This document shows positions 16,445 through 25,755 of a stretch of DNA of 64,000 nucleotides, piece by piece. Below the pieces are notes generated by a model that saw only the letters and a list, made by a program, of their open reading frames with translations, had not been told where the DNA came from and ran no database searches. This DNA comes from Pseudomonas xionganensis (lineage in GTDB: Bacteria > Pseudomonadota > Gammaproteobacteria > Pseudomonadales > Pseudomonadaceae): contig NZ_WKJZ01000001.1 in assembly GCF_009763245.1 (NCBI RefSeq), forward strand, positions 310,001 through 374,000, given 5' to 3'. Numbering within the stretch: position 1 is the stretch's first letter; every line of letters begins with the position of its first letter. A program made the translations under genes and the position numbers.

Positions 16445-17560
16445 ATGAAAACAATCCAACACCTGCTGGGCGCCGCACTCTGCGGCGCCACCCTGCTGGC
16501 CACGGCCGTGCAGGCACAGACCACCGAGCAGAAACCGCGCGAGCTGCGCGTCTACAACTGGGCGGACTATATGCTGCCCGAGGTGCCCAAGGCATTTCAG
16601 GAAAAAAGCGGCATCCAGCTGACCTGGGACGTGTTCGACACCAACGAATCCCTGGAGGCCAAGCTGCTCACCGGCAACTCCGGCTATGACCTGGTGGTGC
16701 CCAGCAACACCTTCCTCGACACCCAGATCAAGGCCGGGGTGTTCCAGAAGCTGGACAAGAGCAAGCTGCCCAACTGGAAGAACCTCGACCCCAAGCTGCT
16801 GGAGCTGATCCGTACCAACGACCCGGACAACCAGTACGCCGTGCCCTATATGTATGGCACCACCCTGATCGGCTTCAACCCGGACAAGGTCAAGGCGGCC
16901 CTCGGCGAGGATGCGCCGGTCAACAGCTGGGACCTGATCTTCGATGAGAAATACGTCAGCAAGCTGGCCCAGTGCGGCGTGACCATGCTCGACTCGCCCA
17001 GCGAGATCCTGCCCATCGCCCTGCACTACCTGGGCCTGGATCCCAACAGCAGCAATCCGGCCGACTACGACAAGGCCAACGCGCTGATGCTGAAGATCCG
17101 CCCGCATATCCGCTACTTCCACTCGGCCAAGTACATGAACGATATCGCCAACGGCGAAATCTGCGTGGCCATCGGCTACTCCGGCAGCTTCTACCAGTTC
17201 GCCAACCGCGCCAAGGAAGCCGGCAACGGCGTGGTGGTGGACTGGCGCCTGCCCAAGGAAGGCGCGCCGCTGTGGTACGACTCCTTCGTGATCCCGAAAA
17301 GCGCGAAGAACGTCGAGGAGGCCCATGAGTTCCTCGACAACCTGCTGCGCCCGGAAGTGGTGGCGCCGATCAGCGACTTCCTCGGCTACCCCAACCCCAA
17401 CCAGGGTGGCATGCAGCTGGTCAGCAGCGAGATCCGCGACAACCCCGGCCTGACGCCTACCGCCGAAGCCCAGGAAACCCTCTACGTGCTGCAGCCCCTG
17501 CCGCGCGCCATCGAGCGCATCCGCACGCGGATCTGGACGGCAATCAAGTCGGGCACCTGA
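16445..17560 (+). CDS. Periplasmic polyamine-binding protein (PotF/SpuD-like)
   Basis: A 371-residue solute-binding protein of the spermidine/putrescine ABC family. A signal peptide (about residues 1-26, ending in AVQAQ) is followed by the family opening ELRVYNWADYMLPEVPKAFQEKSGI. Ligand-pocket-type blocks include GYDLVVPSNTFLD, YAVPYMYGTTLIGFN and YSGSFYQFANRAKE (the family usually has a Trp-rich or acidic pocket here). It directly follows acetylpolyamine amidohydrolase, so it likely feeds that enzyme or senses its substrates. No ABC permease or ATPase is adjacent, so it must use transport subunits encoded elsewhere, or act as a sensor. Confidence 0.9.
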   Translation: MKTIQHLLGAALCGATLLATAVQAQTTEQKPRELRVYNWADYMLPEVPKAFQEKSGIQLTWDVFDTNESLEAKLLTGNSGYDLVVPSNTFLDTQIKAGVFQKLDKSKLPNWKNLDPKLLELIRTNDPDNQYAVPYMYGTTLIGFNPDKVKAALGEDAPVNSWDLIFDEKYVSKLAQCGVTMLDSPSEILPIALHYLGLDPNSSNPADYDKANALMLKIRPHIRYFHSAKYMNDIANGEICVAIGYSGSFYQFANRAKEAGNGVVVDWRLPKEGAPLWYDSFVIPKSAKNVEEAHEFLDNLLRPEVVAPISDFLGYPNPNQGGMQLVSSEIRDNPGLTPTAEAQETLYVLQPLPRAIERIRTRIWTAIKSGT

Positions 17561-17568
17561 GCCAACGC

Positions 17569-17615
17569 CCTCGGCCCAGTACCCTGGTTGCAAACGCCAG
17601 GGCTCCGGGCCGAGG
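17569..17615. terminator. Long hairpin between convergent genes
   Basis: CCTCGGCCC at 17569-17577 pairs with GGGCCGAGG at 17607-17615, with an inner CCCTGG / CCAGGG pair. It lies between the stops of the binding-protein gene and the HD-GYP gene and could act in both directions; no T-run is present. Confidence 0.5.
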
Positions 17616-17641
17616 CAGCACGGCTGGCCGGGCCCATGGCG

Positions 17642-18715
17642 TTAGCCGACTGACGCACAGGGCGGCTCGGACAGTTCCCGCTGCACCGCCTCGAATTCAT
17701 CGAACAGCTCGCAGGCCACTTCCACCAGATGGGGATCGAAGTGCTGGCCGGCCTGTTCGCGGATAAAGGTCTGGGCCCGTTCGGCACTCCAGGGCTGCTT
17801 GTACGGCCGGCTGGCGCGCAGGGCGTCGTACACATCGCAAATGGCCACGATCCGGGCCGACAGCGGAATAGCCTCCCCGGCCAGCCCACGCGGGTAACCC
17901 GTGCCATCCCACTTCTCATGGTGATGAAGGGCAATTTCCGCAGCCAGGTCCAGCAAGGGTGAGCGCGCCTGATCCAGCAGAATATCGTGGCCGATCTGTG
18001 CATGACGGCACATGACCGTACGCTCCTCGGCGGTAAGGGGCCCCTGCTTGAGCAGGATCGAGTCGGCGATGCCGATCTTGCCGACGTCATGCATGGGCGC
18101 CGCCAGGCGCAGCAATTCAACCCAGGGCGCCGGCTTACCCAGGGCCTGCGCCATCCGCGCCGCCAGGGCACCGATACGCATGATGTGGTTGCCGGTTTCA
18201 TTGTCCTTGTAATCGGCGGCCCGGGTCAGCCCGCGAATCACCGCCTGAAAACTCTCCTCCAGCTGGCGGGTACGCTCGGCCACCTTGCGTTCCAGCCCGT
18301 CGCGCTCTTCCAGCAAGGCCCGTCGGGCGCTGCTCAGTTGCAGGTTGCTGTTGACCCGCAAGAGCAGCTCGGGCAGGTCGAGCGGCTTGCAGATGTAATC
18401 GTTGGCGCCCAGCACCAGGCCACGGCGGCGATCCTGAGGATCCCCCAGGGCCGTCACGATAATCACCGGCTGACGCATGCGGTCGCGCCCGGCCAGGGCC
18501 TTGAGTATCTCGAAACCACTGGGATGCGGCATGTCGAGGTCGAGCAGGAGCAGATCCCAGGGGTTGTTCTGCAACCACTGCAGCCCGGCAGCCGAATCAC
18601 TGAAGCCCTGCACCTGACGCAGGCCGAAGGCGCGCAGGCTGGATTCGAGCAGGCGCAGATTGGCCGCAATGTCGTCAATCACCACAACCTGGGCAGAACG
18701 GAAATCATTAAGCAT
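17642..18715 (-). CDS. Response regulator with HD-GYP output domain
   Basis: A 357-residue cytosolic protein. An N-terminal receiver domain (VVVIDDIAANLRLL; phospho-acceptor Asp in LLLLDLDMPHPSGF) is joined by a coiled linker (RDGLERKVAERTRQLEESF) to an HD-GYP domain with NETGNHIMRIG, HDVGKIG, HHHEKWDGTGYPRG and ICDVYDALRASRPYK. All metal-binding and GYP motifs are kept, so it should be an active cyclic-di-GMP phosphodiesterase. The ATG at 18715 overlaps the end of the hybrid kinase gene by 8 bases; a 37-codon upstream extension is rejected. Kinase and regulator very probably form one pathway lowering c-di-GMP. Confidence 0.93.
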   Translation of the reverse strand: MLNDFRSAQVVVIDDIAANLRLLESSLRAFGLRQVQGFSDSAAGLQWLQNNPWDLLLLDLDMPHPSGFEILKALAGRDRMRQPVIIVTALGDPQDRRRGLVLGANDYICKPLDLPELLLRVNSNLQLSSARRALLEERDGLERKVAERTRQLEESFQAVIRGLTRAADYKDNETGNHIMRIGALAARMAQALGKPAPWVELLRLAAPMHDVGKIGIADSILLKQGPLTAEERTVMCRHAQIGHDILLDQARSPLLDLAAEIALHHHEKWDGTGYPRGLAGEAIPLSARIVAICDVYDALRASRPYKQPWSAERAQTFIREQAGQHFDPHLVEVACELFDEFEAVQRELSEPPCASVG

Positions 18716-21596
18716 GTTCGATCGTCTCATGCAGCAGAGCGCCCACCAGGCCGCGCAGTTCTTCAAGGTCCAGGGGCTTGCCGAGCAGGCCCTGGCAGTC
18801 CAGTTCGTGCAGGCGCTGCAGGTCATCCATCGCGCTCAGGATGATCACCGGCAACGCACGCCCCTGCGGGCTGCGGCGTAACTCGCCCAGCAGCGAAATG
18901 CCATCCAGCCCAGGCAGGTTGATATCCAGCAACAGCAGTGCAGGCGGCTCCTTGAGCAACAACTCCAGGGCCTCGCGGCCATCGCCGATCACCTCCACCT
19001 CGGCCAGGTCGGCCAGGGCCTTGCGCACCAGAAACTGGCTGGCCGGGTTGTCCTCGACATAGAACAGCCGTGGCAGATCGGTGACGGCCGGCGCGCGCAC
19101 GGCAGGCACCTGCTCGGCCTGCTCGACCAGGGGCAACTCGATCCAGAAGCTGCTGCCGATGCCCGGCTCACTGTGCAGGCCCATATGACCGCCCATAAGC
19201 TCGGCGAACTCGCGGCACAGGGCCAGGCCGATGCCGGTGCCCTGGATTGCCGAATTCTCCCGCCCCAGGCGCTGGAAGGGCTCGAACAACTGGGCCTGCA
19301 GCGCCGGCGCAATACCCAGGCCGGTGTCCTCCACCAGCAGGCGGATATGCCCCGCCGCCACCTGATAGCTGAGCGTCACCTGCCCATCCGGGCGGTTGTA
19401 CTTGAGGGCGTTGGCCAGCAGGTTGAGCAGCACCTGGCGCAGGCGCCGGGGATCGGCCATGACCTGCACGGGCTGGGCGGGTCGGTCGAGGTTGAAGGCA
19501 AGGTCCTGATCCTGAGCCTGCAGGCGTACCAGATCGGCACATTCGGCCATCAGCGGCCCCACATCCACCACCTGCAAGACCAGCTCCGGGCGCTCGGCCT
19601 GCACGGCGGACAGGTCCAGCACGTCGGCCACCAGCTGGTCCAGGTGCTGGCTGGCCTTGAGGATCTCATCAAGGTAGTCGGCATGCTCGGCGCCCGCACC
19701 GCTCTGCCGCTCCATGCGCATCAGCTGGGCAAAGCCCTGGATGGCATTGAGCGGGGTGCGCAGCTCGTGGCTGACACTGGAGATAAAGCGCGACTTGGCC
19801 CGACTGGCTTCCTGGGCCTGCAGGGTCGCCCGACGCAGTTCCTCCTCGACGCGCTTGAGGTCGTCGATGTCGATATGGGTACCGGCCAACTGGCTGACCG
19901 CGCCGGTGTGCGGATCACGCGCCAGCACCCGACCGCGGCTGAGCAGCCAGTAGTACTGGCCCGAGGCATCGCGGATACGGAACTTGGTCTGGTACTCATC
20001 GCGGCTGCCCCGGTCGAGCTCGGCCAGCACGGCCTCGATCTGCTCGCGGTCTTCGGGATGAACACGCTGCATAAAGGCTGCAGGGTCATTGAAGTGGTCA
20101 CCCACCCCCAGGCGGGTCACCAGACGCCCGCGCAGCTGCACCTGCTGCGCGGCCAGGTCCCACTCCCAGAGGCTCTCGGTGGCGCTGTCGAGCACCAGTT
20201 CCAGGCGTTGCTGGGTGAGACTGCGCGCCTGCTCACTCTGCTCCAGCTGCGCGCCCATGCTCAGGGCATGCTCAGCCACTTCCTCGAATTCACGGATCGC
20301 CATGGCCGCGTGCGCCGGGCGCCAGTGGCCGGCCCCGATCTCCTTCATCATCGCCGAGATGCCCGCGATCATGCCTTGCAGCTGGCGGCTCAGCTTCAGG
20401 CTGCGCAGCCACATAAAGCTGAAGAACAGCAGGTAGAACAGCACCAGACCGGCGATCAGCAGATAACCGATCTGCTGGTAATGACTGGCCAGGCTGTTGG
20501 TCTGGGCGAACACATCCGCTTCCTCGACCACCGTCAGCAGGTGCCAGCCGGTCTGGGCAATGGTCGACCAGGCCACCAGATGGGCACGCCCGTTGAAGAA
20601 CACCCGCTCGACGCCCTCCGGCTGCCGCGCCATGACCTCGGCCAGGCCACGGGTGGCCGCCTGCTGGTGCAGGTTGAAGTCCTCGGGCTTGAACAGCTCG
20701 CGGCGGATGGCTTCCTCGTAACTGTGCCGGGTCAGCTCGTCCAGGCCGAAGTCCTCCTCGGCGGCCGGCGGCATGGCCATGATGCTCAGGTCCTTGCCCA
20801 CCAGCATGGCGTAGCCATTCCAGGGCACCTGCAGCTGGCCAATTTCACTGAGCAGGCCGCTGACGGTGATATCCAGCCCGGTCACCCCCTCAAGGAAATC
20901 ACCCCGGTAGACCGGCGCGATCGCCGACATCATCCAGCCATGGCCGGCCGGATCCAGGTAGACATCGGTCCAGACCACATCCCGCGTCGGGTTCCGCCCG
21001 GCATCGGCCAGGTAGTAGAAGTTGTAGTCGGGGATGACCATGTCATGGGGGTACTGTTGCGGGGTGTTGAACCAGGGATAGATGTAGTTGAGGCTGTCCC
21101 AGCTGTTGAAGTAGATGCTGGCCACCAGCGGGTTCTGCGCCTGGATCTGCTGCATCAACGGGTCCAGACGGCTCAGGCGGGCGACCTTGTCCAGATCCTG
21201 GCGCGCCGCCGGGGTGGCATTGGAATAGAACACCGCAGCCCCGCCGAGGTCCTCCGGGCTGTAGCGCACCCCCTCGGCACTCAGGGCCAGGTTGTCGGCG
21301 GCCGCCGCAGCCGGGCTGCTCAGGGCCTTGGCCGTCAGCTCGGTGTAGAGCCGGGCCAGGGCGTCGATCCGCACCAGTTGCTCGCCCACGATGTGCGACT
21401 CGCGGCGCGCCGTGGTCTGCAGATCGCCCAGCGCCGTTTCACGCAGGTGGCCGATCTGGGCATCGCGGATTTCGCTATTGGTCAGCAGGTAGGCGCCAAT
21501 CAGCACCGTCTCGACCAGCAGCAACGGGATCAGGGCACTTTGCAGAAAGGCGCGCCAGATCCATTTGCGCAGGCCAAAGGCGGGGGTATGGGACAT
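18708..21596 (-). CDS. Hybrid sensor histidine kinase with periplasmic dCache-type sensor
   Basis: A 962-residue inner-membrane kinase. A first transmembrane helix (about residues 14-36) and a second (about 373-397) enclose a 330-residue periplasmic PDC/dCache-like sensor (WDSLNYIYPWFNTPQQYP, YLDPAGHGWMMSAIAPVYRGDFLEGVTGLDI). The cytosolic part has a short coiled linker, a PAS/PAC domain (about 455-585), HisKA with SHELRTPLNAIQGF, an HATPase domain (NLLANALKYN, DTGLGI, GTGIGLAL) and a C-terminal receiver (LLLLDINLPGLDG). This layout fits a small-molecule sensor relaying phosphate to its own receiver and then to the HD-GYP protein encoded downstream. The ligand is unknown. Confidence 0.93.
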   Translation of the reverse strand: MSHTPAFGLRKWIWRAFLQSALIPLLLVETVLIGAYLLTNSEIRDAQIGHLRETALGDLQTTARRESHIVGEQLVRIDALARLYTELTAKALSSPAAAAADNLALSAEGVRYSPEDLGGAAVFYSNATPAARQDLDKVARLSRLDPLMQQIQAQNPLVASIYFNSWDSLNYIYPWFNTPQQYPHDMVIPDYNFYYLADAGRNPTRDVVWTDVYLDPAGHGWMMSAIAPVYRGDFLEGVTGLDITVSGLLSEIGQLQVPWNGYAMLVGKDLSIMAMPPAAEEDFGLDELTRHSYEEAIRRELFKPEDFNLHQQAATRGLAEVMARQPEGVERVFFNGRAHLVAWSTIAQTGWHLLTVVEEADVFAQTNSLASHYQQIGYLLIAGLVLFYLLFFSFMWLRSLKLSRQLQGMIAGISAMMKEIGAGHWRPAHAAMAIREFEEVAEHALSMGAQLEQSEQARSLTQQRLELVLDSATESLWEWDLAAQQVQLRGRLVTRLGVGDHFNDPAAFMQRVHPEDREQIEAVLAELDRGSRDEYQTKFRIRDASGQYYWLLSRGRVLARDPHTGAVSQLAGTHIDIDDLKRVEEELRRATLQAQEASRAKSRFISSVSHELRTPLNAIQGFAQLMRMERQSGAGAEHADYLDEILKASQHLDQLVADVLDLSAVQAERPELVLQVVDVGPLMAECADLVRLQAQDQDLAFNLDRPAQPVQVMADPRRLRQVLLNLLANALKYNRPDGQVTLSYQVAAGHIRLLVEDTGLGIAPALQAQLFEPFQRLGRENSAIQGTGIGLALCREFAELMGGHMGLHSEPGIGSSFWIELPLVEQAEQVPAVRAPAVTDLPRLFYVEDNPASQFLVRKALADLAEVEVIGDGREALELLLKEPPALLLLDINLPGLDGISLLGELRRSPQGRALPVIILSAMDDLQRLHELDCQGLLGKPLDLEELRGLVGALLHETIEHA

Positions 21597-21709
21597 GATT
21601 CAAGGTTCCGGAAGGCAAGGGGCCATGCAAGGCCCCGGTCGGAGCCGGGCTGGTGTGCGGCGGCGCCGTTCGGCTAAGGTGAAGGGACGCGAGTGTAGTG
21701 CCGGAAGCA

Positions 21710-21739
21710 TGACGTCAAACTGACATCATCATTACATCG
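21710..21739. promoter_or_regulatory. Triple direct repeat with 11-base period
   Basis: TGACGTCA (21710), TGACATCA (21721) and TTACATCG (21732) recur every 11 bases in the divergent region between the hybrid kinase and the OmpR-type regulator. Direct repeats with this period are the usual binding pattern of OmpR/PhoB regulators, so this may be an operator for the adjacent regulator. Binding is inferred. Confidence 0.5.
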
Positions 21740-21814
21740 GCGTAAGCTTGCTCAAGTCCCGGCGCTGCCTGCACAGCGCCTGTGCCGCACAGGATAGAAA
21801 CCAGGGTTCAAGCC

Positions 21815-22498
21815 ATGAAGCTGCTGATTGCCGAAGACGATAACGAGCTGCGCGCCTACCTGCGCACCAGCCTGATGGCCTCGGGCTTTGTCGTGGATGC
21901 AGTGGCCAACGGCGTCAATGTGCTGGCCTATCTCAAGAGCAGTAGCTATGACCTGCTGATTCTCGATGTGATGATGCCCGGCATGGACGGCCTGGAAGTA
22001 CTGCGCCGCATCCGCACCAGTGACAATCAGGTGCCGGTGCTGATGCTCAGTGGCCGGCATCTGGTCGAGGATCGGGTCAAGGGCCTGGAACTGGGCGCCG
22101 ACGACTACCTGATCAAACCCTTCGCCCTCACCGAGCTGCTGGCACGGGTCAATACCCTGCTGCGCCGCCGCAGCAGCCAACCCCAGGAAACCCGGCTGGC
22201 GGTGGCCGACCTCGAACTCGACCTGATCTCGCGCAAGGCCAGCCGTGGCGGGCGCCGCATCGAGCTGACCAGCCGCGAGTTTGTGCTGCTCGAACTGCTG
22301 CTGCGCCGCCGTGACGAGGCGCTGTCCAAGTCCCTGATCGCGTCCCAGGTCTGGGGCATCGACTTCGACAGCGGCACCAATGTTATCGAGGTGGCCATTC
22401 GCCGCCTGCGCGCCAAGATCGACGACGACTTCGAGGTCAAGCTGATCCATACCGTGCGCGGTATGGGGTACCGACTGGAAGTCCCCACGACGCCCTGA
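21815..22498 (+). CDS. OmpR/PhoB-family response regulator
   Basis: A 227-residue DNA-binding regulator. The receiver domain has the acidic pair in IAEDDNELR, the phospho-acceptor Asp51 in [10 protein letters not shown] and the KPF lysine in [17 protein letters not shown]. The C-terminal winged helix has [24 protein letters not shown] and [30 protein letters not shown]. It resembles the CopR/IrlR/QseB branch. No histidine kinase follows in the same operon; the only kinase nearby is the divergent hybrid one, which has its own receiver. The ATG at 21815 gives the normal length. The triple repeat about 75-105 bases upstream may be its own operator. Confidence 0.92.
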   Translation: MKLLIAEDDNELRAYLRTSLMASGFVVDAVANGVNVLAYLKSSSYDLLILDVMMPGMDGLEVLRRIRTSDNQVPVLMLSGRHLVEDRVKGLELGADDYLIKPFALTELLARVNTLLRRRSSQPQETRLAVADLELDLISRKASRGGRRIELTSREFVLLELLLRRRDEALSKSLIASQVWGIDFDSGTNVIEVAIRRLRAKIDDDFEVKLIHTVRGMGYRLEVPTTP

Positions 22499-22604
22499 GA
22501 CGGCGCCTTGCACAAACACCGCGGTTTTCGCGCGGATCCGCACGAAAATCCGCTGCATCGAAACACTGGCAGACTGGCGCAAACCCAAGGTCGAGGAGCC
22601 CGCC

Positions 22605-24014
22605 ATGTCTCAGCACATCGAACTGCCAGAAGTCGTCACCGCCCTGCCGGGGCCGAAGAGCCGCGAGCTGTTTGCCCGCTACACCCCGCATATGACCGGC
22701 AGCAACGCCGACCACAGCATCTACCCGCTGGTGCAACGCAGCCGCCGCGGCGATCTGATTGTCGATGCCGACAACAACCGTTTCGCCGATCACCTGTCAG
22801 CCTGGGGCGCCTCGCCCTACGGCCCGACCCCGCCCTCGGTGCGCGAGGCCATGGCCCAGGCCTGGGACCGCCACGGCATGCAGATCAGCGGCTGGCTGAA
22901 CAACGACGCCGCCCTGCCGCTGGTGGAGAAGCTGGCGCAGATCGCCCCCGGACGAATCAACCGGGTCGAATATTCGGTGTCCGGCACCCTGGCGGTGGAA
23001 GGCGCGGTTAAATTCATGCGCGAGGCCAGCAAGCGTCCGCTGATCATCACCTTCGGCGGCCAGTACCACGGCGAGTCCACCTATATGACCGCCGGCGCCT
23101 CCAGCGACCTGTCCAACGTTTCCTCGGGGCGCACCCAGTTTGTCTCCGGGGTGGTCATGGTGCCCTACCCCAATCGCTTCCGTTCCGCCTTCCGCAAGGG
23201 CCCGGGTCCGTTCGACGACTGCGAGGTGCTCGACTACCTGGAGTACCTGCTGGTGCAACAGGTGCATCCCGGCCAGGTGGCTGGCGTGCTGATCGAGCCG
23301 GTGCTCGGCGAAGGCGGCATCCATGCACCGTCGCAGGCCTTCTGGGACCGCCTCGGCGCGCTGTGCAAGCGCTGGGGCTGGCTGCTGTGCCTGGATGAGG
23401 TGCAGACCTGCATGGGCCGCTGCGGCGAAATGTTCGCCATGCAGCGCTGGCACAACATCGATCCCGACCTGATCCTGCTGGGCAAGGCCTTCGCCGCCGG
23501 CGGCCAGCCGATTGCGGCGATCCTCGGCACCGACCAGGTGATGGCGCAGACCGATCTGCACCTGGGCAGCACCTACGGCTTTGCCCCGGCCGCCTGCGCC
23601 GGCGCCCTGGCCGGCATCGAGCTGATCGAGGCTGGTGGCGTGCTGGAAAACGCCCGTCTGCTGGAGCACCTGTTCTACGAGCACATGCGCCCGCTCAAGG
23701 AGGAAATCGAACAGGTCGGCGACGTGCGCGCAGTCGGCGCCATGGCCGCCATCGAGTTCGTCCAGAGCAAGGCCAGCCACGCCCCAGCGCCGGCCTTCCA
23801 GTACGCCGTGCACCATGCCGTGCTGCGCCGTGGGGTGCTCGGCATCAGCCAGCGCGGCAAGTGGCACTACCGCCTGCAGCCGGCCCTGACCATGACGCCG
23901 GAGGTGTTCGAGTTCAGCTGCCGGGCCATTGCCGAGGCCATCCGTGAAGTCGCCGAGAACCCGCCACAGGAAGCCGGCAGCGTCCAGGAAGCCGCCGCCA
24001 GCGCACTGCGCTGA
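22605..24014 (+). CDS. Class III PLP-dependent aminotransferase
   Basis: A 469-residue fold-type I aminotransferase of the class III (omega/GABA-type) group, cytosolic. It has the family blocks YSVSGTLAVEGAVKFMREAS, FGGQYHGEST, the PLP-ring Asp in CLDEVQTCMGRCGEMFA, the Schiff-base Lys in LLGKAFAAGGQP and a following GSTYGFAPAACAG. The substrate is not evident; such enzymes use GABA, putrescine, taurine or ornithine. GAGGAG precedes the ATG. It lies 50 bases before an AraC-type regulator that could control it. The Ala/Glu-rich C-terminal tail is a minor extension. Confidence 0.85.
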   Translation: MSQHIELPEVVTALPGPKSRELFARYTPHMTGSNADHSIYPLVQRSRRGDLIVDADNNRFADHLSAWGASPYGPTPPSVREAMAQAWDRHGMQISGWLNNDAALPLVEKLAQIAPGRINRVEYSVSGTLAVEGAVKFMREASKRPLIITFGGQYHGESTYMTAGASSDLSNVSSGRTQFVSGVVMVPYPNRFRSAFRKGPGPFDDCEVLDYLEYLLVQQVHPGQVAGVLIEPVLGEGGIHAPSQAFWDRLGALCKRWGWLLCLDEVQTCMGRCGEMFAMQRWHNIDPDLILLGKAFAAGGQPIAAILGTDQVMAQTDLHLGSTYGFAPAACAGALAGIELIEAGGVLENARLLEHLFYEHMRPLKEEIEQVGDVRAVGAMAAIEFVQSKASHAPAPAFQYAVHHAVLRRGVLGISQRGKWHYRLQPALTMTPEVFEFSCRAIAEAIREVAENPPQEAGSVQEAAASALR

Positions 24015-24063
24015 TCCCTACCTTGGGCTAGTATGCGCGGCAGTTCCCCGAACCGGAGAGAGC

Positions 24064-24807
24064 ATGCCGCGTGACCCTCTGAGCAGCGCAACCCTGCGTA
24101 TCGTCGACCAGCACAATGCCTGCTGGGGACGCGGCGATGTCGCCGGGGTGGAAGCGCTGTACCACCCCGAGATGCAGTTTATCGAGCACTTCAGCGGCCG
24201 CAGCTTCCAGGGCGAAGCCCTGCGCCGCCATGTCCGCGCGATCATCGCGCGCAGCGCGCTGGACAGCCTGGAATACCTTGATCGTCCAAGGGTCGATGGC
24301 GACACCGCCTTTGTCCGCTATCGCGAGGTGATCCGCTCGGCCGAGGGCAGCGCCCTGCTCAGCTTCTCGGCCTGCGATGCGGTGCGGGTGGTGGACGGGC
24401 TGATAATCGAGATCAACGAATACGCCCTGGTGCAGCAACCGGCCGGCAGCGCAAAGCCGCAGAACGCCGCACGCAAGATCGGCCTGGGCCCGCGCGCCCT
24501 GGGTTATCTGCTCAACGACCTGGCGCTGTATTTCCAGCAGCAACAGCCCTACCTCGACCCGGGCCTGTCACTGCCCGCCGTGGCCGAGGCCTGCGGCTAC
24601 ACCCGCAACCAGATTTCCTACGCCCTGAACCAGGGCCTGGGGCTGACCTTCTACCAGTACGTCAACCGCGCGCGCATCGCCCATGTGCTGGCCAGCGATC
24701 CCGGCCTGGGCGTGCTGGAACAGGCCCGTGCGGCAGGCTTTCGCTCCACCAGCACCTTCTACGCCGCCTACAAGGCGGTGACCGGCACCTCGCCCGGCGC
24801 CCGCTAG
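24064..24807 (+). CDS. NTF2-like domain fused to an AraC-type DNA-binding domain
   Basis: A 247-residue protein with an unusual domain pair. Residues 1-125 look like a SnoaL/NTF2-like fold (IVDQHNACWGRGDVAGVEALYHPEMQF, RVDGDTAFVRYREV, VRVVDGLIIEINEYALV), a barrel that binds small ligands. Residues 145-247 are an AraC domain (LSLPAVAEACGYTRNQISYALNQG, VLEQARAAGFRSTSTFYAAYKAVTG). The likely role is a transcription factor that senses a small metabolite through the barrel, perhaps a substrate or product of the preceding aminotransferase. The start at 24064 follows GGAGAG; a longer in-frame version would overlap the aminotransferase gene and is rejected. Confidence 0.8.
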   Translation: MPRDPLSSATLRIVDQHNACWGRGDVAGVEALYHPEMQFIEHFSGRSFQGEALRRHVRAIIARSALDSLEYLDRPRVDGDTAFVRYREVIRSAEGSALLSFSACDAVRVVDGLIIEINEYALVQQPAGSAKPQNAARKIGLGPRALGYLLNDLALYFQQQQPYLDPGLSLPAVAEACGYTRNQISYALNQGLGLTFYQYVNRARIAHVLASDPGLGVLEQARAAGFRSTSTFYAAYKAVTGTSPGAR

Positions 24808-24832
24808 CAGAAGTTGAAAAACCACCTGCGCG

Positions 24833-25738
24833 TCAGGCGGCGCCCACCCCACCTTCCAGCTTGCGCCAGAGCAGGCGCACCGCCGCCTTGCGCACCAAGG
24901 CGCAGCGGTACAGGCGGATTTCCAGGGGCACCTGCCACTGCTCACCGCCGCAGACCACCAGCTCGCCGCGGGCCAGTTCGGCGGTCACCGACAGCCGCGG
25001 CACCCAGGCCACCCCCATGCCCTGCAGGGCCATGCTTTTCAGGCTGTCGGCCATGGCGGTTTCGTACACCGTGGTCGAACGCAGGGCGCGCTGGCGCAGC
25101 AACAGGTTGACCGAGCGGCCGAGGAAGGCTCCGGCACTGTAGGCCAGCAGCGGCACGCTGTGGCCGGCGTCCAGGCTGAACAGTGGCTCGCCGTCCTCGC
25201 CCACCGCGCATACCGGCAGCATCTCGGTCCGCCCCAGGTGCAGGGAGGGGAAGATCTCCGGGTCCATCTGCAGCGAGGCATCCGGGTCGTAGTAGGCGAG
25301 GATCAGGTCACAGGCGCCATCGCGCAGCGAGTGCACCGCCTCGCCGACGTTGGTCGCCACCAGGCGCGTGGTCAGCGGCAGGCCCTCGCGGCGCAGTCGG
25401 GCGATCCACTCGGGGAAGAAGCCCAGGGTCAGGGAATGGGCGGCGGCAATCTGCAGCATCTCGCCCTGCTGGCCCTCCAGATTGTGCAGATGGCGCACCA
25501 CCTCACCCAGCTGCTCGACCATATTGCGCGCGGTGACCAGAAACAGCTGGCCGGATTCGGTCAGCTCGATGGGCGTGCAGCTACGATCCACCAGGCACAG
25601 GCCCAGGGCACCTTCCAGACTGCGGATGCGCCGGCTGAAGGCCGGCTGGGTGACAAAGCGCCGGGCCGCCGCCTGGGAAAAACTGCGGGTGGCGGCCAGG
25701 GTCACGAAGTCTTCCAGCCATTTGCTTTCCAGGTTCAT
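24833..25738 (-). CDS. LysR-family regulator, HypT-like
   Basis: A 301-residue LysR regulator. The N-terminal winged helix is WLEDFVTLAATRSFSQAAARRFVTQPAFSRRIRSLE. The effector domain resembles E. coli HypT (YjiE), the hypochlorite-responsive regulator: AAAHSLTLGFFPEW, PLLAYSAGAFLGRSVN and MALQGMGVAWVP have clear counterparts there. HypT activity depends on methionine oxidation; several Met residues are present, but equivalence was not checked. It is transcribed away from aspA across a 276-base region containing a family A repeat, so aspA is a candidate target. Confidence 0.85.
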   Translation of the reverse strand: MNLESKWLEDFVTLAATRSFSQAAARRFVTQPAFSRRIRSLEGALGLCLVDRSCTPIELTESGQLFLVTARNMVEQLGEVVRHLHNLEGQQGEMLQIAAAHSLTLGFFPEWIARLRREGLPLTTRLVATNVGEAVHSLRDGACDLILAYYDPDASLQMDPEIFPSLHLGRTEMLPVCAVGEDGEPLFSLDAGHSVPLLAYSAGAFLGRSVNLLLRQRALRSTTVYETAMADSLKSMALQGMGVAWVPRLSVTAELARGELVVCGGEQWQVPLEIRLYRCALVRKAAVRLLWRKLEGGVGAA

Positions 25739-25755
25739 CGCCTCTCCTGTTTTGT

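Noticed and set aside
19173..21677. 834-residue plus-strand frame across the hybrid kinase
   Set aside because: Antisense shadow; the minus strand has all kinase motifs.
23929..24063. Longer start for the NTF2-AraC protein
   Set aside because: It would overlap the aminotransferase gene in another frame and has no ribosome site; the start at 24064 has GGAGAG upstream.
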